From Alcaligenes faecalis (GTDB lineage Bacteria; Pseudomonadota; Gammaproteobacteria; Burkholderiales; Burkholderiaceae_B): 64,000 bases of DNA. Shown piece after piece: positions 38,940 to 47,051 of this stretch; the stretch's first letter is position 1; every line of letters starts with the position of its first letter. The notes under the pieces are model-generated. The model saw only the letters and a program-made list of their open reading frames with translations, made no database searches and was not told the DNA's origin. The stretch lies in contig NZ_CP023667.1 in assembly GCF_002443155.1 (NCBI RefSeq), positions 3,224,001 to 3,288,000 of the forward strand. Reading direction: 5' to 3'. The translations under genes were made by a program, and so were the position numbers.

Positions 38940-40508
38940 TCAGGAACCCAGCCAAACCTGCGGATTAATGGGCTTGCCTTGATGGCGCAGCTCAAAGTAC
39001 AGGCCGGGTTCAACCTGCCCGCCGGTGGCCCCCACCCGCGCAACCGCATCTCCACGTCCCACAATATCGCCTACTTGCTTAAGCGTGCTCTGGTTATAGG
39101 CATAGACACTCAAGTAGTCGCGACCATGATCAATAATCAGCAAATTGCCAAAGCCGGTCATCCAGCTGGCGAAAACCACTCGGCCCGGAGCCACCGCACG
39201 AACCGTGGTGCCTGCCTGAGCGCGCAACACGATACCGCGCCAAATACCGCCATCCGGACGTTCCGCCCCGAACTTGCCCTGCATTTCGCCGCGTACCGGA
39301 TAAGGCAAGCCACGTTTCAGACCCTGGAAACCCCCTTCTGGTTCCAAAGCAGGAGCAGATGCCTGCTCCACAGGCTCCTCAACAACCTGCACCTCGCGCA
39401 CTTTGGGAGCGGCTGGTTTGCTGATCGGTTCGCTAGGCTCCGACGAAGCCTCCAAGCTATCGGACAATAAGCGCTCGTTCGCAGTCGGCGGCGTGTAGGT
39501 CAGCGGAGGCCGCGGAATCATGGGTTCTGGCTGTTGTGGCTCGGCAGGCTCCGGTTTGCTGCGTGGCAAGGCTGGAGGCAGCGGTGGTTGCGTAGCACGA
39601 GCCCGCTCCAGCAACTCCCGCTCACGTTCAAGACGCGCCTGCTCACGAGCAGCCTGTTCCTGCTTGGCTTTGCGCTGCAATTCTTGCTGACGAGCCAGCT
39701 CAGCCTTGCGCGCTTCTTCAGCACGGCGCGCGGCCTCACGTCGGCGTTGTTCTTCGGCGCGACGGGCCAGCTCGGCCTGTCGCGCAATTTCGGTTTCCAG
39801 GCCGGAGATCAAATCCCCCAATCGCTTGTCATTACTTTGCAGGTTCGCAGCCTGTCCGCGCTGGCGCTCCAATTCGGCGCTGATGTCAGCCACTACCTTG
39901 GCTCGTTTTTCTTTTTGTTCTTGCAGAGCTTCTTTCTGAGCCGCAGCATCCTTGGCCAGTTGCTCCTGCTCTTTCTCACGCGCGGCAACCTGAGTCTGCA
40001 AACGGTCCAGTCGCTCTACGGTGCGACGCACCTTATGAACCTGCTCGGTCTGCTGACGCGAGACATAACCCAGGTAATGCAATTCACGGTTAATGGCGTT
40101 GGGGTCATCACCCGACAACAGGGCGGACCAGGGCGAGACGCCATTGGCGTATTGCGCGCGCAATTGCTCGGCCAGCTCCTGCTGACGTTGCTCTTTGATC
40201 ACTTGCTGCTCGCTGATCTGTTTGCCCAGCGCACCGAGTTGCTGGTGCAGTTGTTCTTGCCGCTGCTCGATCTGAGCCAGCGTGCGATCGATATCGGAAA
40301 TAGCCTGCTCGGATTCGCGCAAGGCATTGGCGGCATCACGACGCGAGCTTTCGCTGGTGTCGATGGTTTTGCGCAGCGATTCGATCTTCTGGCGCAGCTC
40401 TGCCTGCTGCTTTTGAGCCTGGGCCTGGCGTGCAGCCAAGTCCGGATCAGCAGCCAGGGCCGGTAAGGTCCAGGCTGCCAGCAACAGGCAAACGCTGTAG
40501 CGCCACAT
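38940..40508 (-). CDS. EnvC-like murein hydrolase activator (degenerate LytM/M23 domain)
   Basis: Periplasmic coiled-coil protein of 522 residues. It has a signal peptide (1-19, ending ALAAD) and long coiled coil (about 25-245), then an Ala/Arg/Glu-rich stretch and a proline-rich linker (about 300-385). The C-terminal LytM domain spans about 400-520. Metal ligands expected for an active M23 peptidase are missing: the first His/Asp pair is absent in the GKFGAERPDGGIWRGIVL region, YAYN stands where the HxH region has YAHL, and YFELR replaces HFE.R. The protein should therefore activate amidases at the septum rather than cut murein itself. It lies between gpmA and the protease gene. Confidence 0.9.
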   Translation of the reverse strand: MWRYSVCLLLAAWTLPALAADPDLAARQAQAQKQQAELRQKIESLRKTIDTSESSRRDAANALRESEQAISDIDRTLAQIEQRQEQLHQQLGALGKQISEQQVIKEQRQQELAEQLRAQYANGVSPWSALLSGDDPNAINRELHYLGYVSRQQTEQVHKVRRTVERLDRLQTQVAAREKEQEQLAKDAAAQKEALQEQKEKRAKVVADISAELERQRGQAANLQSNDKRLGDLISGLETEIARQAELARRAEEQRRREAARRAEEARKAELARQQELQRKAKQEQAAREQARLERERELLERARATQPPLPPALPRSKPEPAEPQQPEPMIPRPPLTYTPPTANERLLSDSLEASSEPSEPISKPAAPKVREVQVVEEPVEQASAPALEPEGGFQGLKRGLPYPVRGEMQGKFGAERPDGGIWRGIVLRAQAGTTVRAVAPGRVVFASWMTGFGNLLIIDHGRDYLSVYAYNQSTLKQVGDIVGRGDAVARVGATGGQVEPGLYFELRHQGKPINPQVWLGS

Positions 40509-40511
40509 TAT

Positions 40512-41258
40512 TTACTGCGCCTTGCCCTGATTGGCCACGGCTTGCATCTGAGCCGCAATTGCTTCCTGGTCGCCCAGGTAGTAATGACGGATAGGACGCA
40601 GGTTTTCGTCCAGCTCGTACACCAGAGGCTGGCCGGTAGGAATGTTCAGGTGAACGATGTCCTCGTCGGAAATACCATCCAGGTGCTTGATCAACGCGCG
40701 CAGGCTGTTGCCGTGAGCGGTCACCAGCACGCGACGGCCGGAGCGGATGGCAGGGGCAATGGATTCGTCCCAGAAAGGAACCACGCGGGCCACGGTGTCT
40801 TGCAGACACTCGGTACGAGGCAGCTGATCGGCGGGCACACGGGCGTAGCGGGCATCAAAACGCGGGTTGCGTGGATCGTCTTCAGCGACAGGATCGGGAG
40901 CGATCGCGTAAGCACGACGCCAGACCAGGACTTGATCCTCACCGTACTTTTGTGCGGTTTCGGCTTTATTTAAGCCTTGTAAAGCACCATAATGGCGTTC
41001 GTTCAGGCGCCAGCTCAAACCGATGGGGGTGTGCATGGCGTCCATCGAATCCAGGGCGATCCACAGGGTACGGATAGCGCGCTTGAGGACCGAAGCGAAA
41101 GCCAGGTCGAACTCAAAACCGTTTTCTTTAAGCAGATCACCGGCCTGCTTTGCCTGTTGACGCCCGGTTTCGGTAAGATCGACATCGGTCCAGCCAGTAA
41201 ACCGGTTTTCCAGGTTCCACTGGCTTTCGCCGTGCCGCATCAGTACAAGTTTATACAT
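40512..41258 (-). CDS. gpmA: 2,3-bisphosphoglycerate-dependent phosphoglycerate mutase
   Basis: Glycolytic interconversion of 3- and 2-phosphoglycerate through a phosphohistidine. The 248-residue product has the usual length, with the nucleophile His9 in [10 protein letters not shown], then [28 protein letters not shown] and the second His in [20 protein letters not shown] 41258 is clear; an upstream extension into the promoter region is rejected. The divergent rhodanese gene starts 98 bases away, and the intervening DNA holds a TATAAT on the plus strand (41298-41303). Confidence 0.96.
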   Translation of the reverse strand: MYKLVLMRHGESQWNLENRFTGWTDVDLTETGRQQAKQAGDLLKENGFEFDLAFASVLKRAIRTLWIALDSMDAMHTPIGLSWRLNERHYGALQGLNKAETAQKYGEDQVLVWRRAYAIAPDPVAEDDPRNPRFDARYARVPADQLPRTECLQDTVARVVPFWDESIAPAIRSGRRVLVTAHGNSLRALIKHLDGISDEDIVHLNIPTGQPLVYELDENLRPIRHYYLGDQEAIAAQMQAVANQGKAQ

Positions 41259-41356
41259 GGTAAAAACAGCCTCGAGGTTGAAAAATTGGCGCCACTCTAT
41301 AATCGTGTGATCTTGCCCTTTTTTCTTGCTTTTCTTGGTAATCAACAGGATTTAAC

Positions 41357-41767
41357 GTGGACTTCATCTTAAGTCAGAATAACCTTCTAATTTTAGCAAT
41401 TGCGGTGCTTGCCGGCATTATGCTGTTAATACCCAGCTTTTTCAAAGGCCGTGCGGGACGCGCAGTTTCAAGCTCGGAAGCGGTACAGATGGTAAACCAG
41501 AAAGACGCCATTTTGATTGATCTGCGCAGCGCCGATCAGTTCAAGGCCGGGGCAATTGCACAATCTCGCAACATTCCTGCTGCCGACCTTGACGCCAAGG
41601 CCGGCACGCTGCCCAAAGACAAGCCCGTCATTCTGGTGTGCGATACCGGTCGCAGCGCCCCGCGCAGCGTCGCCGTCCTGCGCAAGCACGGCATCACCGA
41701 AGCCTACACACTGCAAGGCGGTATTCAGGGCTGGCTGCAATCGAGCCTGCCTGTCAAAAAATCGTAA
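41357..41767 (+). CDS. Membrane-anchored rhodanese-like protein (YibN type)
   Basis: A 136-residue protein with one N-terminal membrane helix (about residues 9-27) and a single rhodanese domain. Catalytic Cys95 lies in VILVCDTGRSAPRS, and the end GGIQGWLQSSLPV is typical. Likely sulfurtransferase activity faces the cytosol; the substrate is unknown. The start is GTG 41357 with AGGA six bases upstream. The order rhodanese-grxC-secB-gpsA is the conserved yibN-grxC-secB-gpsA operon. Confidence 0.9.
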   Translation: MDFILSQNNLLILAIAVLAGIMLLIPSFFKGRAGRAVSSSEAVQMVNQKDAILIDLRSADQFKAGAIAQSRNIPAADLDAKAGTLPKDKPVILVCDTGRSAPRSVAVLRKHGITEAYTLQGGIQGWLQSSLPVKKS

Positions 41768-41790
41768 GCTCCCCCTTCTACGAGGCTCTC

Positions 41791-42048
41791 ATGGCAAAAG
41801 TCACGATGTACTCCACAATGGTGTGCCCTTATTGTGTGCGCGCTGAAATGCTGCTCAAGCAACGCGGCGTAACTGAAATCAATAAAATCATGATTGATCG
41901 CGAACCCGAACAGCGCGCTCTCATGATGGAGCGCACCGGTCGGCGTACCGTTCCCCAAATCTACATTGGCGACACCCATGTAGGTGGCTACGATGATCTG
42001 GCCGCTTTGGACCGCGAAGGTGGCCTGCTGCCTCTGCTGGCTGCCTGA
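41791..42048 (+). CDS. grxC: Glutaredoxin 3
   Basis: Glutathione-dependent disulfide reductase of the cytosol. The 85-residue product contains the active site C12-P-Y-C15, the cis-Pro motif RTVPQIYI and the glutathione-binding GGYDDLAAL. ATG 41791 has GAGG upstream; upstream in-frame codons run through the rhodanese gene and are rejected. It is the second gene of the rhodanese-grxC-secB-gpsA operon. Confidence 0.96.
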   Translation: MAKVTMYSTMVCPYCVRAEMLLKQRGVTEINKIMIDREPEQRALMMERTGRRTVPQIYIGDTHVGGYDDLAALDREGGLLPLLAA

Positions 42049-42087
42049 TTTTTTTTCTAACAATTTTTTTATCCCATAGGATCACCC

Positions 42088-42582
42088 ATGGCCGACCAGA
42101 ACACCCCAGCCGCTGAACAAGAAGCTCAACAACCCAGCTTCAGCCTGCAGCGCACCTACATCAAAGACCTGTCCATTGAAATGCCCAACGCTCCCCAGAT
42201 CTTTCTGGAGCAAGAGGCCCCTTCTGTGGAAGTGTCCATCAATGTGGGCGGCCAACGCCTGGCTGACACGGTCTACGAAAGCACCGTCACCGCCACGGTA
42301 ACCACGCGCATTGGCGACAAGGTCATGTACCTGGTGGAAGCCACTCAAGCCGGTATCTTCGAGGCTGCCAACATCCCTGAAGAACAGCTCGAGCCCCTGC
42401 TGGGCATCGTGTGCCCCACCATGCTGTACCCCTACTTGCGCGCTGCCGTGGCTGACGCCATCAACCGCACTTCCCTGCCTGCCCTGCACCTGACTGAAGT
42501 GAACTTCCAGTCCCTGTACGAGCAGCGCCTGGCTCAGCAACAAGGTGCCGACCAAGCTGACGGCCAGCCTTTGCAGGCCTGA
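42088..42582 (+). CDS. secB: Protein-export chaperone SecB
   Basis: Cytosolic chaperone that holds precursors unfolded and delivers them to SecA. The 164-residue product shows the family core: [74 protein letters not shown] and [15 protein letters not shown]. The N-terminus and C-terminus are acidic or polar and disordered-looking. The stop overlaps the gpsA start (TGATG). Confidence 0.97.
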   Translation: MADQNTPAAEQEAQQPSFSLQRTYIKDLSIEMPNAPQIFLEQEAPSVEVSINVGGQRLADTVYESTVTATVTTRIGDKVMYLVEATQAGIFEAANIPEEQLEPLLGIVCPTMLYPYLRAAVADAINRTSLPALHLTEVNFQSLYEQRLAQQQGADQADGQPLQA

Positions 42583-43634
42583 TGATGTCAAACGCGCACA
42601 CTCCTGTTCGTGTCGCAGTCCTGGGCGCAGGCAGCTGGGGAACGGCGCTGGCCGCCCTGGCCAGCACCCAGGCTCCCACGATGGTGTGGGCGCGCAAGGC
42701 ATCAACAGCACAGGCTATCGGGCAGGATCATCACAACCCTGCCTACCTGCCCGATGTCGTGCTGCCCGACTCGCTACAAGCCAGCGACAGCCTGCAGCAA
42801 GTCATGGAATTTGCCCTGGCTGATGACACCGGCCCTGCCCTGCTGATTCTGGGCGTGCCTGTGCGTGGCCTGGCGCAAACCTGTGTGGATCTGGCGCAGT
42901 ACCTGCCTGCCACACGCCGCCATCCCGTCCTGCTGGTCTGGACCTGTAAAGGCTTCCATCAGGAAAGCGGCTTGTTACCCCATCAGATTGTGCGTGAAAA
43001 CCTGCCCGACCATCCCTGGTTAGGCCGTGCCGTGCTCTCTGGTCCCTCGTTCGCCCTGGAGGTCGCCAAAGGCCTGCCCGTTGCGCTGACACTGGCTTGC
43101 GAACCTGCTGATATGGCCGGCATTGCCCTTGAGGCCTTGCATGGCAAGCAAGCGCGCCTTTACACCAGCACCGACATGATCGGCGTGGAAGTGGGCGGCG
43201 CTGTCAAGAACATCATGGCCATTGCCTGTGGCATTGCCGATGCACTGGGCCTGGGCCACAACGCCCGTGCCGCCCTGATCACCCGAGGCCTGGCTGAAAT
43301 GCAGCGCCTGGGTGTTGCGCTGGGTGGTCAGGCCGAAACCTTCTCTGGTCTGGCGGGGCTGGGCGATCTAGTCCTGACGGCCACGGGCGAATTGTCCCGT
43401 AACCGCCAAGTGGGCCTGGCGCTGGGTGCAGGTGAAAGCCTGGAGAGCATCCTGGCCACCGGCATTACCGCTGAAGGGGTACGCTGTGCCCGTTCGGTTC
43501 TGGAAATGGGCCGGGCGCACCAGATTGAATTACCGATTACTGCAGCGGTCTGCCAGATCCTGTTTGAACAGCTGGCCCCGCGCGAAGCTGTCCACGCCTT
43601 GCTCACCCGCGAGGCCAAGCAAGAAGGCCACTAA
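42582..43634 (+). CDS. gpsA: NAD(P)-dependent glycerol-3-phosphate dehydrogenase
   Basis: Makes sn-glycerol 3-phosphate from dihydroxyacetone phosphate for phospholipid synthesis. The 350-residue product has dinucleotide loop GAGSWGTALAALAS, GPSFALEVAKGLP, catalytic Lys region GGAVKNIMAIACGIADALGLG, NARAALITRGLAEM and LAGLGDLVLTATGELSRN. ATG 42582 overlaps the secB stop; a second ATG follows at 42585. The N-terminal residues give a slightly extended start. It ends the rhodanese-grxC-secB-gpsA operon. Confidence 0.96.
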   Translation: MMSNAHTPVRVAVLGAGSWGTALAALASTQAPTMVWARKASTAQAIGQDHHNPAYLPDVVLPDSLQASDSLQQVMEFALADDTGPALLILGVPVRGLAQTCVDLAQYLPATRRHPVLLVWTCKGFHQESGLLPHQIVRENLPDHPWLGRAVLSGPSFALEVAKGLPVALTLACEPADMAGIALEALHGKQARLYTSTDMIGVEVGGAVKNIMAIACGIADALGLGHNARAALITRGLAEMQRLGVALGGQAETFSGLAGLGDLVLTATGELSRNRQVGLALGAGESLESILATGITAEGVRCARSVLEMGRAHQIELPITAAVCQILFEQLAPREAVHALLTREAKQEGH

Positions 43635-43713
43635 TACCTTCCGTCTGCCGTTCTGGCACCTTCTCCACGCTGCCGGATCTGCGGTCAACCGTCTTTTACT
43701 CAGAATCAAAACA

Positions 43714-44712
43714 ATGTCATTGCTTGCTCGTTCTCGTGATCTTCTGATCCGCTCCGTCCTGGGGCTGGCCTGCACTGGTTTGCTGGCTCAATCGGCCCTG
43801 GCCCAATCCAGCTGGCCCGAGCGTCCCATTCAAATGGTCGTGCCTTTCCCGGCAGGCTCCTCGCCTGACGCCCTGGCCCGTGCCATTTCCGAGCCCCTGT
43901 CCCAAGCCTTGGGGCAGACCGTCATTGTTGATAACCGTCCCGGTGCTGGCGGCAATATTGGCACGCGTTTTGTGGCGCACGCCAAACCCGACGGCTACAC
44001 CTTGCTGCTGACCATCAATGGTCCCATGGTGACCGCCCCCACCCTGTACAAGACCTCGCTGGGATACGACCCGCTGAAAGACTTGCAGGCTATTTCCATG
44101 ATTGGCACCAGCCCCAATGTGCTGGTCGTTCCGGCCAACTCGCCCGCCAACACGGTGGAAGAGTTCATTGCCCTGGCCAAATCCCGCCCCGGCGAATTGA
44201 ACTACGGCACGGTTGGCCCCGGCAGCTCGGCCCACCTGGCCATGGCCATGCTGGAACATGCGGTTGATATCAAGCTGGAGCAAATCCCCTACTCGGGCTT
44301 CCCACAAATCCTGACCGCCATTATTGGTGGTGACATTGACGCTGCCTTCATGGTGCCCGGTATTGCCATGCCCCAGGTTGAAGCAGGCAAGGTGAAAGCC
44401 CTGGCCGTGACGTCCCTGCAGCCCAGCGAATTGCTGCCCGGTCTGGACACCATGGCACAAGCCGGACTGGAAAACTTCGAGGCAATTTCCTGGGACGCCT
44501 TCTTTGTGCCCCACAACACCTCGGATGATGTGGTCAAACGCCTGAATCAGGAAATCACCACCATCCTGCAACGCGACGATATCAAGGCCAAGCTCAATGC
44601 CTTTTATTTCTCGTCCGAGCCATCAACGCCGCAAGAAATGACGGACAAGATCATTGCCGACAAAGCTCGTTGGGATGAGGTGATTGAACGTCTGAATCTG
44701 TCGCTGGAATAA
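43714..44712 (+). CDS. Tripartite tricarboxylate transporter substrate-binding protein (Bug/TctC family)
   Basis: A 332-residue periplasmic binding protein with a signal peptide (about 1-32, ending SALAQ). The Bug signature is WPERPIQMVVPFPAGSSPDALAR, then NRPGAGGNIGTRFVAHAKPDGYTLL and later NYGTVGPGSSAHLAM. No TctA or TctB membrane genes adjoin it, so it is one of the orphan Bug proteins that are greatly expanded in Bordetella and relatives. The ligand is probably a carboxylate, but it cannot be assigned. ATG 43714 is chosen; the upstream open frame runs back through gpsA in another frame. A hairpin terminator follows. Confidence 0.9.
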   Translation: MSLLARSRDLLIRSVLGLACTGLLAQSALAQSSWPERPIQMVVPFPAGSSPDALARAISEPLSQALGQTVIVDNRPGAGGNIGTRFVAHAKPDGYTLLLTINGPMVTAPTLYKTSLGYDPLKDLQAISMIGTSPNVLVVPANSPANTVEEFIALAKSRPGELNYGTVGPGSSAHLAMAMLEHAVDIKLEQIPYSGFPQILTAIIGGDIDAAFMVPGIAMPQVEAGKVKALAVTSLQPSELLPGLDTMAQAGLENFEAISWDAFFVPHNTSDDVVKRLNQEITTILQRDDIKAKLNAFYFSSEPSTPQEMTDKIIADKARWDEVIERLNLSLE

Positions 44713-44734
44713 AACCGAAAACTAGATTCCATCA

Positions 44735-44771
44735 AAACGGCCCTGCAAATTTATCGTTTGCAAGGCCGTTT
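44735..44771. terminator. Bidirectional terminator between the Bug gene and trmL
   Basis: AAACGGCC-c-TGCAAA pairs with TTTGCA-a-GGCCGTTT around TTTATCG, a long 14-bp stem with one mismatch. It lies between convergent genes, with T-rich minus-strand flank. Confidence 0.85.
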
Positions 44772-44773
44772 GC

Positions 44774-45244
44774 TTAAACACCACCTTCGTAACCCGCTTG
44801 TCGCCAAGCATCAAACACACAAATCGCCACAGCGTTAGACAGGTTCAAGCTGCGTTGTCCCGTCAGCATGGGCAAGCGAATCCGCTGCTCGTTAGGAAAC
44901 AGCGCCAGCTGTTCGGCAGACAAACCGGCGGTTTCGCGGCCGAACACGAACACATCACCCGGCTGAAAACTTTGCTCAGCCAGCAAATGACTGCCACGTG
45001 TGGTCAGGGCAAACGCGCGATCAGGCGCAGAGCCCGTCGCCTGCAAGGCTTCTTCCAGGCTGTCATGTACCTTCACCTGCGCCCATTCGTGATAATCCAG
45101 CCCGGCACGACGCAGCTTGCTGTCTTCCAGCTCAAAGCCCAAAGGCCGCACCAAGTGCAGGACACAGCCCGTATTGGCCGCCAGTCGAATGACGTTACCT
45201 GTGTTGGGAGGGATCTCGGGTGAAACCAGGACGATATGAAACAT
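44774..45244 (-). CDS. trmL: tRNA (cytidine/uridine34-2'-O)-methyltransferase
   Basis: SPOUT-class enzyme that methylates the wobble ribose of leucine tRNAs. The 156-residue product is compact, with MFHIVLVSPEIPPNTGNVIRLAANTGC, the knot motifs FVFGRETAGL and RLPMLTGQRSLNLSNAVAICVFDAWRQ. ATG 45244 gives the family-standard start; the longer in-frame reading is rejected. It is transcribed in the same direction as, and downstream of, comF with about a 54-base gap. Confidence 0.93.
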   Translation of the reverse strand: MFHIVLVSPEIPPNTGNVIRLAANTGCVLHLVRPLGFELEDSKLRRAGLDYHEWAQVKVHDSLEEALQATGSAPDRAFALTTRGSHLLAEQSFQPGDVFVFGRETAGLSAEQLALFPNEQRIRLPMLTGQRSLNLSNAVAICVFDAWRQAGYEGGV

Positions 45245-45298
45245 GAAAAACCTGAAAAGTGCAGAAAAAGCCGCGAACAAGCGACGAAGTATACAGGG

Positions 45299-46048
45299 CT
45301 AGAAGACCTTCAATCGCCAGGGAGCACGAGCAGCAACCAAGGCATAAACAGACTGTGCACCAACCGACCGGCACGCCCGCGCCAGGGCATCCAAGGTGGC
45401 TCCGGTGGTCAACACATCATCGACCAGCAACACATCATGCCCCTGCAAGGACTCCCGCACGCTAAAAGCACCCCGCATGGCCTGCCTGCGAGCCTGCCGC
45501 CCCAAGGTTTTCTGAGCCTGTTCAGGCCGTGGCTGGGCCACAACGATATGCAGGCGAGCTGACAAACCCAATGAATGCGCCACGCGCCTGGCCAGTACCG
45601 CGGCCGGATTGAAGCCCCGACGGTGCAAGGCGCTACGCTGCGAAGGCACGGGTATGACCCGGCAAGCTGCGTTCAGCACAGGCCCATGGCGACGCCATTG
45701 CTGCACCATCAGCTCAGCCAGCACCGCGGCCATTTCCAGCCGCCGGGAAATTTTAAACGTATGTATCAACATATCGCCAGGATGTTCATAGTCAAATCCG
45801 GCAACCGTCGCTTGCACGGACAATTGCCCTGCTCCGCAATCCGGGCAGGCCAGCAAGGCCAAGGGGGGCAATGCCAGAGCGCAACGTGGACAGCGCAAAT
45901 CTTCTGCTGGTGTTGCCAGCGCGTGTCGGCAAAAGCGGCACAGCGCGCCGCTTGGCGAACGTAAACCACACAGCACACAAGGTCGTGTCAGCAGTGGAAT
46001 CCCTACAAGACGATGGCTCGGCTCGCGCCGAAACAGGGGATGCGCCAT
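45299..46048 (-). CDS. ComF-family phosphoribosyltransferase-like protein
   Basis: A 249-residue protein. The N-terminal zinc-ribbon-like cysteines (CVLCGLRS, CRFCRHAL, CPRCALAL, CPDCGAG) precede a PRTase domain with signature VLLVDDVLTTGAT (about residue 210). ComF proteins (GntX/YhgH in E. coli) are linked to DNA uptake and recombination in competent bacteria, and to use of DNA as a nutrient. The enzymatic substrate is unknown. The 80-base gap to the divergent methyltransferase gene is where its promoter must lie. Confidence 0.88.
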   Translation of the reverse strand: MAHPLFRREPSHRLVGIPLLTRPCVLCGLRSPSGALCRFCRHALATPAEDLRCPRCALALPPLALLACPDCGAGQLSVQATVAGFDYEHPGDMLIHTFKISRRLEMAAVLAELMVQQWRRHGPVLNAACRVIPVPSQRSALHRRGFNPAAVLARRVAHSLGLSARLHIVVAQPRPEQAQKTLGRQARRQAMRGAFSVRESLQGHDVLLVDDVLTTGATLDALARACRSVGAQSVYALVAARAPWRLKVF

Positions 46049-46129
46049 AATAGATCATTACCTTTCAGAGTCAGGCTGATCCGATCACAGCACATGCCAC
46101 TGATCCACGCCAGTAACGTCCGCGCAACT

Positions 46130-47044
46130 ATGTCCCAGTTACCTTCTTTGCCAATCAACTCCGCCCACGTCGAGCAGCAATTCAATCGCCGCGCTCCCCT
46201 GGATCACGCTCAGTTTCTTTATGGTGAAGTCGCGCAACGGATGTTGTCCCGGCTGGCTTTGGTACGCCTGCAACCCACTCATATTCTGGATGCTGGCTGT
46301 GGGGCCAGCCATGCGCTGGAACCTTTGCGTTCCCGCTACCCGGACATGAACTACACCGGTCTGGATCGCAGCGCCAAGCTGCTGGACATCGCCCGCGAGC
46401 GTTACCAGTCCAAACCCAGCCTGTGGCAAAAACTGCGCAATCAGCCTACGCCAGCGGCCAACTGGATTCAGGCCGATATGGCCAATAGCGGTCTGCCCGC
46501 AGAAAGCCAGGAACTGGTCTGGTCGAACATGGCCCTGCACTGGCACCCTGAACCGCATCGGGTCCTGGCTGAATGGAACCGCCTGTTGAAACCCGAAACG
46601 CTGGTCATGTTCTCCTGCCTGGGCCCCGGCTCTTTTGCCGAACTGCGCAGTGCCATGGAGCAAGCGGACCTGGGCACCAGAACGCTGGAGTTCGTGGACA
46701 TGCACGACTTTGGTGATCTGCTGCTGGAGAACGGTTTTGCTGATCCCGTGATGGATCAGGAAGTCGTGACGCTGACGTATCGCAGTGCTGAAAAACTGCT
46801 GGATGATTTACGTCTGCTGGGCGGCAATCCGCACCCTCAACGCAAGGCCAGCCTGAGCACCCTGCCCTGGCGTCAGCGCCTGCTCAATGCGCTGGAAAAA
46901 CAGCGCCATATGGATGGCACTTTGCATCTGAGCCTGGAAATTGCCTACGGGCACGCCTGGCGCGCCCGTAGCCGTCGCAGTACCCAGGGCGAGGTCAGCG
47001 TACCGATCTCCACGATCAGCCGCCGCCCCAAACCCCAGGAATAA
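46130..47044 (+). CDS. SAM-dependent methyltransferase, BioC/NDUFAF5-like
   Basis: A 304-residue class I methyltransferase. Motif I is ILDAGCGASHALEPL, motif II NYTGLDRSAKLLDIA, and motif post-I/III ELVWSNMALHWHPEPHRVLAEWNRLLKP. The N-terminal NSAHVEQQFNRRAPLDHAQFLYGEVAQRML resembles BioC (malonyl-ACP methyl ester formation in biotin synthesis) and the related NDUFAF5 family. No bio genes are nearby, so BioC function is only possible. ATG 46130 is preferred; ATG 46094 in the same frame is an alternative, and neither has a clear ribosome site. It is divergent from comF. Confidence 0.78.
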   Translation: MSQLPSLPINSAHVEQQFNRRAPLDHAQFLYGEVAQRMLSRLALVRLQPTHILDAGCGASHALEPLRSRYPDMNYTGLDRSAKLLDIARERYQSKPSLWQKLRNQPTPAANWIQADMANSGLPAESQELVWSNMALHWHPEPHRVLAEWNRLLKPETLVMFSCLGPGSFAELRSAMEQADLGTRTLEFVDMHDFGDLLLENGFADPVMDQEVVTLTYRSAEKLLDDLRLLGGNPHPQRKASLSTLPWRQRLLNALEKQRHMDGTLHLSLEIAYGHAWRARSRRSTQGEVSVPISTISRRPKPQE

Positions 47045-47051
47045 ACCGCGC

